64,000 nt of DNA, from NCBI GenBank assembly GCA_003343905.1, contig QAKI01000063.1, forward strand, positions 132,815 to 196,814, written 5' to 3'. Position numbers and translations under genes: made by a program. Below, in pieces: positions 33,233-41,780 of the stretch. Origin of the DNA: Subdoligranulum variabile. GTDB taxonomy: Bacteria; Bacillota; Clostridia; Oscillospirales; Ruminococcaceae. The first letter of the stretch is position 1. Each line of letters begins with the position of its first letter. The notes below the pieces were generated by a model. It was given only the letters and a program-made list of their open reading frames with translations, searched no databases and was not told the origin of the DNA.

Positions 33233-34207
33233 ATGGCTAAGGAAATAAAAACCATCGGTGTTTTGACCAGCGGCGGTGACGCCCCCGGTATGAACGCGGC
33301 TGTCCGCGCGATCGTGCGCGCCGGCATCAGCAAGGGTTACCGGATGATGGGCATTCAGCGCGGCTATAACGGCCTGATCAATGGTGAATGCTATGAAATG
33401 AATGTCCGCAGCGTGTCGGAGATCATCCACCGCGGCGGTACGATCCTTTATACCGCCCGCTGCCTGGAGTTCAAGACCCAGGAAGGCCAGGCGAAGGGCC
33501 TGGCCCGCTGCAAGGAGCTGGGCATCGACGCGCTGGTCGTTATCGGCGGCGACGGTTCTTTCATGGGCGCCCGCGCGCTCGCCAATCAGGGCATCCCCTG
33601 CATCGGCCTGCCCGGCACCATCGACAACGATATCGCCTGCAGCGAGTACACCATCGGCTATGACACGGCCATGAACACGGCTGTGGAAGCCATCGACAAA
33701 CTGCGCGATACCACCCAGAGCCATGACCGCTGCAGCGTGGTCGAGGTCATGGGCCATCACGCCGGCTATATCGCGCTGAACGTGGGTATTGCCACCGGCG
33801 CGTTGGCTGTGCTGCTGCCGGAGATCCCGTTCGACTTTGAGCGCGACATCCTGCAGCGTATGCGCCAGACCCAGTCCACCGGCAAGAAGCACTTCATCAT
33901 CATCGTGTCGGAAGGCGTCGTGGGCGCGCAGGAACTGGCCAACCAGATCCAGGCGACCACCGGCGTGGATTCCCGCGCTACGGTCCTGGGCCACATCCAG
34001 CGCGGCGGTTCCCCGACGGTTCGTGACCGTGTGAATGCTTCGCTGATGGGCTACCATGCGGTGGATCTGCTGGATAAGGGCATTTACAACCGCGTGGTCG
34101 CGGTGTCCGGCGACAAGATCGTGGACTACGATGTGAACGTGGCGCTGTCCATGCACAAGACCATCGACCGGGAAATGATCGACATTGCCAACGCGATCTC
34201 GATCTGA
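33233..34207 (+). CDS. pfkA: ATP-dependent 6-phosphofructokinase
   Basis: A 324-residue glycolytic enzyme converting fructose-6-phosphate to fructose-1,6-bisphosphate. Conserved sites are TSGGDAPGMNAAVRA (ATP site), VIGGDGSFMGAR, and PGTIDND, with the catalytic aspartate. VEVMGHHAGYIAL and GHIQRGGSPT complete the family fingerprint. The ATP-type GGDG motif indicates ATP rather than pyrophosphate use. The start is ATG 33233, behind AGGAGGAG. Single-gene unit between its own promoter and a strong terminator. Its product, fructose-1,6-bisphosphate, is the signal that activates HprK encoded at 24082. Confidence 0.97.
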   Translation: MAKEIKTIGVLTSGGDAPGMNAAVRAIVRAGISKGYRMMGIQRGYNGLINGECYEMNVRSVSEIIHRGGTILYTARCLEFKTQEGQAKGLARCKELGIDALVVIGGDGSFMGARALANQGIPCIGLPGTIDNDIACSEYTIGYDTAMNTAVEAIDKLRDTTQSHDRCSVVEVMGHHAGYIALNVGIATGALAVLLPEIPFDFERDILQRMRQTQSTGKKHFIIIVSEGVVGAQELANQIQATTGVDSRATVLGHIQRGGSPTVRDRVNASLMGYHAVDLLDKGIYNRVVAVSGDKIVDYDVNVALSMHKTIDREMIDIANAISI

Positions 34208-34221
34208 GAAGGAACGATACG

Positions 34222-34251
34222 GGGCCGCTGCGCTGTGCAGCGGCCCTTTTT
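34222..34251 (+). terminator. Terminator of pfkA
   Basis: A 10-bp perfect stem GGGCCGCTGC/GCAGCGGCCC with loop GCTGT, followed by TTTTT. Confidence 0.93.
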
Positions 34252-34305
34252 GTGAAGAAAGAGCCTGCAAGACAGAAATTTTTTCGACTTTTTGTAAAAA
34301 ACTGC

Positions 34306-34334
34306 TTGCCAAACAGGCTGGCAGATGCTATAAT
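34306..34334 (+). promoter_or_regulatory. Promoter of rplS
   Basis: TTGCCA (34306-34311), 17-bp spacer, consensus TATAAT (34329-34334). Confidence 0.83.
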
Positions 34335-34341
34335 ACTAAAG

Positions 34342-34450
34342 CGTTAGTGCTGCCGGGCCACCGGCAGGATAATGACATATCATTATACAGGCGGTCCTCT
34401 GCCGAAGATTCGGGTATGAACGTCGATACAAAATGGAGGAACTTAGGAAT
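34342..34450 (+). promoter_or_regulatory. Structured 5' leader of rplS (L19 leader candidate)
   Basis: Two tandem perfect hairpins: CTGCCGG-GCCA-CCGGCAG (34350-34367) and ATAATGA-CATA-TCATTAT (34369-34386), then a small CCGAA/TTCGG element near 34402-34413 and the GGAGGA site. L19 leaders that may autoregulate the protein are described in Firmicutes; whether this is one needs covariance scoring. Confidence 0.5.
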
Positions 34451-34792
34451 ATGGACGCAATGAAGCATTTTACCGAAGGCATGATCAAAGAGAACAAGCC
34501 TCAGTTTGAAGTCGGCGATACCGTTCGCGTGTCCGTCCGCATCAAGGAAGGCGACAAAGAGCGTATCCAGGCTTTTGAGGGCACCGTGATCGCCAAGAAG
34601 CATGGCGGCATCGCGGAGACCTTCACCGTCCGCCGTACTTCCTACGGCGTTGGCGTGGAGCGTGTGTTCCCGGTCAACAGCCCGTTCGTGGAGAAGGTCG
34701 AAGTTGTCCGCCGCGGCAAGGTCCGTCGTGCGAAGCTCTTCTACCTGCGTGAGCGTACCGGCAAGGCTGCCAAGGTTAAGGCGCGTATCTGA
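34451..34792 (+). CDS. rplS: 50S ribosomal protein L19
   Basis: A 113-residue ribosomal protein at the 30S-50S interface (bridge B8/B6). The sequence has the family core GDTVRVSVRIKEGDKERIQAFEGTVI, RRTSYGVGVERVFPVNSP and the basic end RAKLFYLRERTGKAAKVKARI. I set the start at ATG 34451, with GGAGGA at 34435-34440, 10 nt away; an in-frame ATG at 34433 would itself lie over the ribosome site. It has its own promoter, a structured leader and a terminator, so it is probably a single-gene unit. Confidence 0.96.
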   Translation: MDAMKHFTEGMIKENKPQFEVGDTVRVSVRIKEGDKERIQAFEGTVIAKKHGGIAETFTVRRTSYGVGVERVFPVNSPFVEKVEVVRRGKVRRAKLFYLRERTGKAAKVKARI

Positions 34793-34807
34793 GTATCCAG
34801 AGAAAAG

Positions 34808-34836
34808 GGGAGGACGGTTGGCGTTCTCCCTTTTTT
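34808..34836 (+). terminator. Terminator between rplS and lepB
   Basis: GGGAGGACG (34808-34816) pairs with CGTTCTCCC (34822-34830, one G-U), loop GTTGG, then TTTTTT. Only 25 bp separate it from lepB, so lepB depends on read-through or an unseen promoter. Confidence 0.85.
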
Positions 34837-34861
34837 CGTATATTTTTGCGGGAGGGGAGCT

Positions 34862-35407
34862 ATGGCACGCACATTCAAGGAGCGGTACCGGCGTAACCGG
34901 GAAACGCTGGAATGGTATGACGCGCTCGCTGTAGCAGTGGCGGTGATCGCGCTGGTGTTCACGCTCGTGGTGCGCATCGTTCAGGTGAACGGCAGTTCCA
35001 TGAACCCTACGCTGTATAACGGCGACCGGGTGCTGATCGCCTCTTTCATGCAGCCGCAGTATGGCGACGTGGTGGTGGTAGACAGCTATATCCCTTACGG
35101 GAAGCCGCTGGTCAAACGGGTCATCGGCAAAGCGGGGGATACCATCGACATCGACTTCGACCTGGGCATCGTGTACCGCAACGGCGAAGCCCTGTGGGAA
35201 CCCTACATAGAAGAACCGACCCTGATGTATGAGGGCGTCAATTTCCCCATCACGGTGCCGGACGGCTGCCTGTTCCTGATGGGGGATAACCGCAACAACT
35301 CCAAGGACAGCCGTGACCGGGAGATCGGATGCGTCGAGGAAGGCGACGTGTTGGGGGTCGCTCTGTACCGGATCATGCCGTTTGATGAAATGGGAGTCAT
35401 TCAATGA
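34862..35407 (+). CDS. lepB: Type I signal peptidase
   Basis: A 181-residue membrane serine protease that removes signal peptides of exported proteins. One N-terminal membrane helix (about 19-40) anchors it. The catalytic serine is Ser46 in NGSSMNPTL and the general-base lysine is Lys85 in KRVIGKAGD. The box E motif GDNRNNSKDSRD is intact. This is the P-type with the Ser/Lys dyad. Its stop overlaps the ylqF ATG by 4 bp. The arrangement rplS-lepB-ylqF-rnhB is conserved in Clostridia. Confidence 0.95.
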   Translation: MARTFKERYRRNRETLEWYDALAVAVAVIALVFTLVVRIVQVNGSSMNPTLYNGDRVLIASFMQPQYGDVVVVDSYIPYGKPLVKRVIGKAGDTIDIDFDLGIVYRNGEALWEPYIEEPTLMYEGVNFPITVPDGCLFLMGDNRNNSKDSRDREIGCVEEGDVLGVALYRIMPFDEMGVIQ

Positions 35408-36339
35408 GCCAAAACGATATTATCAACAGCCGCCAGATCCAGTGGTTCCCGGGGCACATGACCAAGACCCTGCGCCTGATGGAAAAAGAGATCCGCAACG
35501 TGGACTGCGTTTTGCAGATCCTGGATGCGCGCATCCCGCTTTCCAGCCTGAACCCGGAGATCGAGCGGATTACAGCGGGCAAGCCGCACCTTTATATTTT
35601 GAATAAGTCCGACCTTGCGGACCCGGAGATCACCCAGCAGTGGCTGGCCTATTTCAAGAGCGCGGGGGCCGGGTGCCTGGCGATGGATTCCAAGAAAAAA
35701 GGCCGCGCGGCCGCAGTCAAGGCCCCCATTGAACGGGAACTGTCGGCGCTGATGGAACGGCGCCGCAACCGCGGCATGGAGGGCGCGGCCATCCGCGTCA
35801 TGATCGTGGGCATCCCCAATGTGGGCAAATCCACCTTCATCAACTCTTTTGCCGGGACCACGCGGGCAAAGGCGGCCAACAAGCCGGGCGTTACCCGCGG
35901 CAAACAGTGGATCTCGGTGGGGCGGTTCGACCTGATGGACATGCCCGGCGTGCTCTGGAAAAAGTTCGATTCGCTGGAAACTGCTTCCCACCTGGCCTTT
36001 ATCGGCTCGATCCGGGACGATATACTGGACATCGAGGAATTGGCCTGCGGGCTTTTGTCCAGCGTGCGCGGCATCTACCCGGAACAGCTTTTGGCGCGCT
36101 ACAAGCTGGACGCGCAGGTGCTGGACCTGCCCCCGTATGAACTGCTGCAAGCCATCGGCGCCAAGCGCGGGATGCTGGTCTCCGGCGGGGAAGTGGACAC
36201 TGAACGCGCAGCTAAAATGCTGGTGGGGGAATTCCGCGCCAGCAAGTGGGGCCGGCTTTCGCTGGAGCGCCCGCCGCAGCGGCAGGGCGTGCAGGAAGAG
36301 CAGGCAGAAGAAGAGGAAACCGAATATGAAGAGCAATGA
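35404..36339 (+). CDS. ylqF: Ribosome biogenesis GTPase YlqF/RbgA
   Basis: A 311-residue circularly permuted GTPase that matures the 50S subunit. The permuted order is visible: G4 (ILNKSDLAD, about residue 60) precedes G1 (GIPNVGKST, about residue 137), then the G2/G3 region (DLMDMPGVLW). The N-terminus IQWFPGHMTKTLR is the family signature. It overlaps lepB by 4 bp and rnhB by 14 bp, so the three genes are translationally coupled. The C-terminus is acidic. Confidence 0.95.
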   Translation: MSQNDIINSRQIQWFPGHMTKTLRLMEKEIRNVDCVLQILDARIPLSSLNPEIERITAGKPHLYILNKSDLADPEITQQWLAYFKSAGAGCLAMDSKKKGRAAAVKAPIERELSALMERRRNRGMEGAAIRVMIVGIPNVGKSTFINSFAGTTRAKAANKPGVTRGKQWISVGRFDLMDMPGVLWKKFDSLETASHLAFIGSIRDDILDIEELACGLLSSVRGIYPEQLLARYKLDAQVLDLPPYELLQAIGAKRGMLVSGGEVDTERAAKMLVGEFRASKWGRLSLERPPQRQGVQEEQAEEEETEYEEQ

Positions 36340-36952
36340 AGCCGCGCTGTACCAGTTCGACGCACAGATGCGTGAAAAATTCGGCGTGCTTTGCGGCGTG
36401 GACGAGGCGGGGCGCGGGCCGCTGTGCGGCCCGGTCTGCTGTGCGGCGGTGATCCTTGACCCGTCGGACCCGATCGAAGGCGTCAACGATTCCAAAAAGC
36501 TGACGGAAAAACGCCGGGAAGCTCTGTATGAGGAGATCACGCACCGCGCGCTGGCGTATAAGATCGTGTTCGTTTCCCCGCAGGAGATCGACGAGAAAAA
36601 TATCCTGTGGGCGACCATGGGCGGTATGGCGCAGGCGGTGGCGGGGCTGGACCCGCAGCCCGGCTATGCCCTGATCGACGGGAACCGCTGCCCGCCGGAG
36701 CTTGCCGTTCCGGCCCAGGCGGTCGTCAAGGGGGACGCCACCAGCGCCAGCATCGCGGCCGCTTCGATCCTGGCCAAAGTCAGCCGGGACCGCTACATGC
36801 TGGAACTGGACCGGCAGTATCCGCAATACCAGTTGGCAAAACATAAGGGCTACCCCACGCGGCTGCACTATGAACTGATCGCCCAGTACGGCATCCAGCC
36901 GTTTTACCGCCGCAGCTTTTTGAAAAAGCAGGGGTACTGGCATGAAAAATGA
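36326..36952 (+). CDS. rnhB: Ribonuclease HII
   Basis: A 208-residue enzyme that removes RNA (including single ribonucleotides) from RNA-DNA hybrids. The active-site Asp26-Glu27 pair lies in CGVDEAGRGPLCGPV, and further acidic residues are in LIDGNR. KGDATSASIAAASILAKVSRDRYM is the characteristic C-terminal block. The start is ATG 36326 with AGAGGA 8 nt upstream. It begins inside ylqF and ends 11 bp inside yraN. The ylqF-rnhB-yraN order is conserved across Firmicutes. Confidence 0.96.
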   Translation: MKSNEAALYQFDAQMREKFGVLCGVDEAGRGPLCGPVCCAAVILDPSDPIEGVNDSKKLTEKRREALYEEITHRALAYKIVFVSPQEIDEKNILWATMGGMAQAVAGLDPQPGYALIDGNRCPPELAVPAQAVVKGDATSASIAAASILAKVSRDRYMLELDRQYPQYQLAKHKGYPTRLHYELIAQYGIQPFYRRSFLKKQGYWHEK

Positions 36953-37295
36953 CCTGGGCCCCAAGGGGGAAGCCATTGCCGCCCAGTATTACCGCCGCCG
37001 CGGGTATGTGGTGCTGGGGCACAATTACCGTACCCGCATGGGTGAGCTGGACCTGATTTTGTACAAGGACGGCACGGTCGTTTTTGCCGAGGTCAAGGCC
37101 CGCGGCGCACAGCGGCGGTATGAACCGGCGGAAGCGGTCGATGCGCACAAGCAGCGGCGTCTGCTGCTGGCGGCGCAGATGTATCTGGAAGGCAGCCCCT
37201 TTGCGGACGCGCCCATGCGTTTTGATGTGGTGGAAGTGACGCCTGCCGCCCATGGATGGCAGGTACACTGTATTTTGGACGCTTTCCAAAGCTGA
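36942..37295 (+). CDS. yraN: YraN/UPF0102 endonuclease-like protein
   Basis: A 117-residue protein of the UPF0102 family (Holliday-junction-resolvase-like nuclease fold). It has GEAIAAQYYRRRGYVVLGHNYRTRMGELDLI near the start, with the GELDLI catalytic block, and VFAEVKAR, the E-x-K motif. It overlaps rnhB by 11 bp. The biochemical role is unproven in most species; gene neighbourhood alone suggests a DNA-maintenance function. Length and motif set are normal for the family. Confidence 0.92.
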   Translation: MKNDLGPKGEAIAAQYYRRRGYVVLGHNYRTRMGELDLILYKDGTVVFAEVKARGAQRRYEPAEAVDAHKQRRLLLAAQMYLEGSPFADAPMRFDVVEVTPAAHGWQVHCILDAFQS

Positions 37296-37322
37296 CAACA
37301 ACATAAGAAAGGGTGGAGCGAT

Positions 37323-38771
37323 ATGCAGTATCGGAGTACCAGAGAGGACGGCCTGCGGGTCTCGGCCGCAGAAGCGATCGTGCGGGGCCTGGCGCCCCAA
37401 AGCGGCCTGTTCGTGCCGGAGTCTTTCCCAAAGGCGGACCTTGCGGGATGGAAGCACCTGTCCTACCCGGAACTGGCGCGGGAAGTCCTGGCGCTGTATC
37501 TGACGGACTACAGCCGGGAATTCCTGGACGGTGCAACGGCCCGGACCTACGGCGATGCCTTCGGCGGTAAGGCAGGGGCGACGGTCCCCGTACACGAGGG
37601 CCTGTACGCGCTGGAACTGTGGCACGGGCCTACCTGTGCCTTCAAGGACTATGCCCTGCAGCTTATGCCCCGGCTGCTGGTTGAAGCCAAGAAGATCCAG
37701 CACCGCACAGAGACCACGCGCATCCTGGTGGCGACTTCCGGCGACACCGGCAAGGCGGCGTTGGCCGGGTATGCGGACCTTGAAGGCGTCGAGATCCAGG
37801 TGTTCTACCCGAACGCCGGCACCAGCGAGATCCAGCGCCTGCAGATGGTGACGCAGACGGGGGAAAACGTGCAGGTGTACGCCGTGGAGGGAAATTTCGA
37901 TGATGCGCAGACCGGTGTCAAGCGGGTATTTGCCGACGCTTCGGTGGCTGAAGAGCTGGAAGCGCGGCAGATCCGCCTTTCCAGCGCGAACTCCATCAAC
38001 TGGGGCCGTCTGGTGCCGCAGATCGTCTACTATTTCTATGCCTACTTCCGGCTGGTGGAACAGGGAGCGGTCGAATGGGGCCGCCCGGTGGATTTCTGTG
38101 TGCCGACCGGCAATTTTGGGGATATTCTGGCCGGTTACTACGCCAAGCAGATGGGCCTGCCGGTACATAAGCTGGTCTGTGCGTCCAACCGGAACAATGT
38201 TCTGACGGATTTCATCCGCACCGGCACCTACGATGCACGCCGGGAGTTCTACCGGACTATTTCCCCGTCGATGGATATTCTGATCTCGTCCAATCTGGAA
38301 CGCCTGCTGTACCACGTCAGCGGCAGCAGCGAGAAAGTTTCCGCCTGGATGGAGGAACTGGCGCGCACCGGGAAATATACGGTCGATGCCGAAACGCTGG
38401 CGGCGATCCAGGAAAGCTTTGCGGCCGGTTATGCCGGGGAAAAGGACTGCACGGAGGAAATCCGGGTCCGCTATGAGCAGGACGGCTACCTCTGCGACAC
38501 CCACACCGCCGTGGCGTTCCGGGTGGCGAAAGCCTGCCGCAGCGACGCGCCGATGGTCGTGCTGTCCACCGCAAGCCCGTTCAAGTTCCCGCGCGATGTG
38601 CTGGCGGCATTGGGGGAGAACGTCCCGGCCGGGGACTTTGCGGCGATGGCCGCGCTGGAAGAAAAGACCGGCGCGCAGGCGCCGCAGACCCTGCGGGAAC
38701 TGGACCGCCAGCCGGTGCGCTTTACCCGCGTCATCACCCCGGCGCAGATCCGCGCCGAGGCGCTGCGCTGA
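37323..38771 (+). CDS. thrC: Threonine synthase
   Basis: A 482-residue PLP enzyme converting O-phosphohomoserine to threonine. The PLP lysine is Lys108 in CAFKDYALQ. The phosphate-binding LVATSGDTGKAALAGYA and the substrate-region FVPTGNFGDILAGYYAKQMG (as CVPTGNFGD) are intact. SSANSINWGRLVPQIVYY is another diagnostic stretch. This is the long, two-domain class found in Clostridia and yeast. ATG 37323 follows AGAAAGGGTGGAG. No T-box leader is visible in the 27-bp gap, so expression likely comes from the upstream operon. Confidence 0.96.
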   Translation: MQYRSTREDGLRVSAAEAIVRGLAPQSGLFVPESFPKADLAGWKHLSYPELAREVLALYLTDYSREFLDGATARTYGDAFGGKAGATVPVHEGLYALELWHGPTCAFKDYALQLMPRLLVEAKKIQHRTETTRILVATSGDTGKAALAGYADLEGVEIQVFYPNAGTSEIQRLQMVTQTGENVQVYAVEGNFDDAQTGVKRVFADASVAEELEARQIRLSSANSINWGRLVPQIVYYFYAYFRLVEQGAVEWGRPVDFCVPTGNFGDILAGYYAKQMGLPVHKLVCASNRNNVLTDFIRTGTYDARREFYRTISPSMDILISSNLERLLYHVSGSSEKVSAWMEELARTGKYTVDAETLAAIQESFAAGYAGEKDCTEEIRVRYEQDGYLCDTHTAVAFRVAKACRSDAPMVVLSTASPFKFPRDVLAALGENVPAGDFAAMAALEEKTGAQAPQTLRELDRQPVRFTRVITPAQIRAEALR

Positions 38772-38801
38772 CCGGCAAACCACACAACGTAAAGGAGCTC
38801 T

Positions 38802-39485
38802 ATGGCAGTTTTTGTAATAGGGGATCTTCACCTCTCTTTGGGGACGGACAAGCCGATGGATGTGTTCCCCGGATGGGAAGGCTATCTGCCGAAACTGGAG
38901 CACAACTGGCGCACCCTGATCGGCCAGGGGGACACGGTGCTTCTGGCGGGCGATACCAGTTGGGCCATGAACCTGCCGGATACCAAAGCGGACTTCGCGT
39001 TTTTGCAGGGGCTGCCGGGGCAGAAATGGCTCCTGAAGGGCAACCACGATTACTGGTGGACGACGGCGCGCAAGATGCAGTCGTTCCTGATGGAAAACGG
39101 GTTCGATTCCCTTCATATCCTGCACAATAACGCCTGCATCGTGGGGGACGCCGCCCTGTGCGGTACCCGCGGCTGGCCGTTTGACGATGTGGCGGCCCAG
39201 GGCGAAAAGCTGATGGCACGGGAAGCCGGACGCCTGCGCATGTCGCTGCAGGCGGGGCAGGGCGCGGCACGGCGCATCGCCTTCCTGCATTACCCGCCGG
39301 TCTACCCCGGCGCTTCGGCAAAAGAGATCGTGGACGTTTTGAAAGAATACGCCGTGACGGAATGTTACTACGGGCATCTGCACGGGCGGTCCATCCGCTT
39401 CGCCGTACAGGGCGAGGTGGAGGGCATCCAGTATAAGCTGATCTCGGCCGACGGCCTGGGGTTCTGCCCCTATAAGATCCAATAA
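38802..39485 (+). CDS. Metallophosphoesterase
   Basis: A 227-residue calcineurin-like phosphoesterase. The dinuclear metal site is formed by GDLHLS near residue 7, GDTSW, GNHDYWW, a FLHYPPVY histidine and GHLHGRS. All five motifs are in order and intact. Homologues in Clostridia are described only as predicted phosphohydrolases, so the substrate is unknown. It begins 30 bp after thrC behind AAAGGAG. It may be co-transcribed with thrC, but the biological link is unclear. Confidence 0.9.
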   Translation: MAVFVIGDLHLSLGTDKPMDVFPGWEGYLPKLEHNWRTLIGQGDTVLLAGDTSWAMNLPDTKADFAFLQGLPGQKWLLKGNHDYWWTTARKMQSFLMENGFDSLHILHNNACIVGDAALCGTRGWPFDDVAAQGEKLMAREAGRLRMSLQAGQGAARRIAFLHYPPVYPGASAKEIVDVLKEYAVTECYYGHLHGRSIRFAVQGEVEGIQYKLISADGLGFCPYKIQ

Positions 39486-39491
39486 AATGGC

Positions 39492-39518
39492 ACCACCTGC
39501 CGCCCGGCAGGCGGTTTT
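39492..39518 (+). terminator. Terminator after the metallophosphoesterase gene
   Basis: ACCACCTGCCG pairs with CGGCAGGCGGT with one mismatch, followed by TTTT. The perfect core is CCTGCCG/CGGCAGG. Confidence 0.6.
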
Positions 39519-39614
39519 GGGGAGAAATCCCCGGTTTTTCCCGTGTTTTGGGCGAAAAATGCGGCCCGGAAAGTGAAATTTTTCTAAATAGGGCTGGTAT
39601 TTTTCGCAGGGACA

Positions 39615-39623
39615 TGTTATAAT
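39615..39623 (+). promoter_or_regulatory. Extended -10 promoter of tig
   Basis: TGT followed by consensus TATAAT (39618-39623); -35 poor. The leader to ATG 39667 ends with TTGGAGGAA. Confidence 0.68.
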
Positions 39624-39666
39624 TACTTGTATTTTTATGTACATCTATTTTTGGAGGAATTTATAA

Positions 39667-41058
39667 ATGAACCTGATTTCCTGTGAAAAGCTCGAAAAGA
39701 GCATGGTTGAACTGCAGTTCTCTATCGACGCGGAGACCTTCAAATCCGCCGTTGGTGCCGCTTTCAAGCGTGAGGGCAAGAAGTACACGATCCCCGGTTT
39801 CCGCAAGGGCCATGCGCCCCGCGCGATGATCGAGAAGATGTACGGCAAGGACGTCTTCCACTACGACGCGGTCAACGATCTCTTCCCGGAGAACTACGAG
39901 GCCGCCGTTAAGGCTGCCGGCATCGAGGTCGTGGGCAGCCCGGCCCCGGAAGTCGTTTCCATGAACGAGGAAGACGGCGTTGTCCTGAAGGTCAAGGTTG
40001 CCGTCAAGCCCGAAGTGGAACTGGGCGAGTACACCGGTTTAACGGTGGCCAAAGATGTCAAGACTGTGGATGAGGCGGACGTGGACGCCGAGATCAAGCG
40101 TATGCAGGAGCGCAACGGCCGCCTGCTGACCCGTGAGGGCGAAGCCCAGAACGGCGACACCGCGACCATCGACTTCGAGGGCTTTGTGGACGGCAAGGCG
40201 TTCGAGGGCGGCAAGGCCGAGCACTACGCGCTGGTGCTGGGCAGCGGTTCCTTCATCCCCGGCTTCGAGGAGCAGGTCGTGGGCCACAAGGCCGGCGACG
40301 AGTTCGACGTGAACGTCAAGTTCCCCGAACAGTACCAGGCCGAGGAGCTGGCTGGCAAGGACGCCACCTTCAAGATCAAGCTGCATGAAGTCCAGTACAA
40401 GGAACTGCCGGAGCTGGATGACGACTTTGCCAAGGACGTCAGCGAGTACGACACGCTGGAAGAACTGAAGAAGTCCATCCGTGACGGCATTGCCGCCAAC
40501 AACGAGAAGCAGGCCGACCAGAAGGTCGAGAACGACCTGATCGACCAGGTGGTCAGCGGCATGAAGGCCGAGATCCCCGACGCTATGATCGAGGGCCGCA
40601 TGGAAGAGCTGGTGCAGGACTTCCAGTACCGCATCTCCCAGCAGGGCCTCAAGCTGGACCAGTACCTGCAGTATATGGGCATGAACCGCGACCAGTTCAA
40701 GGAGCAGTTCCGTGAGCAGGCCGAGAAGCAGGTGAAGATGCGTCTGGCTATGGAAGCCATCGTCGCCAAGGAAAACATTGAGACCACCGATGAGGAACTC
40801 GAGGCCGAGATCAAGCGCATTGCCGACGCTTACCAGATGGAAGCGGACAAGGTCAAGAGCCTGATCGACACCGCTGCGGTCAAGAAGGACCTGGCCGTCA
40901 ACAAGGCCATCGACCTGGTCAAGGAGAAAGCCAACGTCGTGACCGAAGCCCCCAAGGCCGAAAAGAAGCCCGCCAAGAAGACCACCCGCAAGTCCACCAA
41001 GAAGGCGGCGGAGCCCAAGGAAGAAAAGGCTGAAAAAGAAGAGAGCAAGGGCGAGTAA
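39667..41058 (+). CDS. tig: Trigger factor (ribosome-associated peptidyl-prolyl isomerase)
   Basis: A 463-residue chaperone that binds nascent chains at ribosomal protein L23. The N-terminal ribosome-binding segment is KYTIPGFRKGHAPRAMIEKMYG. The FKBP-like domain (about 150-245) has DTATIDFEGFVDGKAFEGG and LVLGSGSFIPGFEEQ, and the helical chaperone body ends near 425. The last 35-40 residues form an unusual Lys-rich then Lys/Glu-rich tail (KKPAKKTTRKSTKK and EEKAEKEESKGE). It has its own promoter and a likely terminator, and it precedes clpP and clpX as in many bacteria. Confidence 0.96.
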   Translation: MNLISCEKLEKSMVELQFSIDAETFKSAVGAAFKREGKKYTIPGFRKGHAPRAMIEKMYGKDVFHYDAVNDLFPENYEAAVKAAGIEVVGSPAPEVVSMNEEDGVVLKVKVAVKPEVELGEYTGLTVAKDVKTVDEADVDAEIKRMQERNGRLLTREGEAQNGDTATIDFEGFVDGKAFEGGKAEHYALVLGSGSFIPGFEEQVVGHKAGDEFDVNVKFPEQYQAEELAGKDATFKIKLHEVQYKELPELDDDFAKDVSEYDTLEELKKSIRDGIAANNEKQADQKVENDLIDQVVSGMKAEIPDAMIEGRMEELVQDFQYRISQQGLKLDQYLQYMGMNRDQFKEQFREQAEKQVKMRLAMEAIVAKENIETTDEELEAEIKRIADAYQMEADKVKSLIDTAAVKKDLAVNKAIDLVKEKANVVTEAPKAEKKPAKKTTRKSTKKAAEPKEEKAEKEESKGE

Positions 41059-41092
41059 TTCGCTGCTGCTTAAAAGCAAGGGATAACAAACA

Positions 41093-41133
41093 GGACCGGT
41101 ACGGCGCGCGCAGGCCGCTGTATCGGTCCCTTT
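41093..41133 (+). terminator. Hairpin between tig and clpP (weak terminator or processing site)
   Basis: A 13-bp stem (41093-41105 with 41117-41129; two G-U pairs), 11-nt loop, then CTTTAT. The T-tract is poor, so partial read-through into clpP is likely. Confidence 0.55.
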
Positions 41134-41175
41134 ATCACAAATTTGATCGATTTTGATTGTAAGGAGGGAACCCCT

Positions 41176-41766
41176 ATGAGCCTTGTACCTTATGTTATCG
41201 AGCAGACTGCGCGCGGTGAGCGCAGCTACGATATTTTTTCCCGTTTGCTGAACGATCGTATCATCGTTCTGAGCGAGGATGTCAACCCCACCTCTGCCAG
41301 CCTGATCGTGGCGCAGCTTTTGTATCTGGAAGGGCAGGACCCGGAGAAAGATATCTATTTCTACATTAACAGCCCGGGCGGGTCCATCTCGGACGGTATG
41401 GCCATCCATGATACGATGAACTATATCAAATGCGACGTTTCCACCATCTGCATCGGTATGGCCGCTTCGATGGGCTCTTTCCTTCTGGCCAGCGGCGCGA
41501 AGGGCAAGCGGTTTGCGCTTCCCAACTCGGAGATCCTGATCCACCAGCCGCTGATCAGCGGCAACGGTATCTCCGGCCAGGCGACCGATATTCAGATCCA
41601 TGCGAACCATATCATTCGCATCCGGGAGCGGATGAACCAGCTCTACAGCCAGTATACCGGCCAGCCGTTGGAAACGATCCAGAGGGATACCGATCGTGAC
41701 AATTATATGACTGCACAGCAGGCGAAGGAATATGGTCTGATCGACGACATCCTCTATAAACATTGA
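41176..41766 (+). CDS. clpP: ATP-dependent Clp protease proteolytic subunit
   Basis: The 196-residue barrel-forming serine protease that works with ClpX. The catalytic triad is Ser98 (GMAASMGSFLL), His123 (ILIHQP) and Asp171 (QRDTDRD). The N-terminal MSLVPYVIEQTARGERSYDI carries the axial-loop region. The start was placed at ATG 41176 because AAGGAGGG lies 8 nt upstream; the earlier in-frame start at 41143 would not have one. It is separated from clpX by 14 bp, so the two are an operon. Confidence 0.97.
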   Translation: MSLVPYVIEQTARGERSYDIFSRLLNDRIIVLSEDVNPTSASLIVAQLLYLEGQDPEKDIYFYINSPGGSISDGMAIHDTMNYIKCDVSTICIGMAASMGSFLLASGAKGKRFALPNSEILIHQPLISGNGISGQATDIQIHANHIIRIRERMNQLYSQYTGQPLETIQRDTDRDNYMTAQQAKEYGLIDDILYKH

Positions 41767-41780
41767 TTCGGAGGAAAACC

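Noticed and set aside
36780..39644. Long minus-strand open frame opposite rnhB-yraN-thrC
   Set aside because: Spans several unrelated plus-strand genes with clear motifs and starts; no ribosome site.
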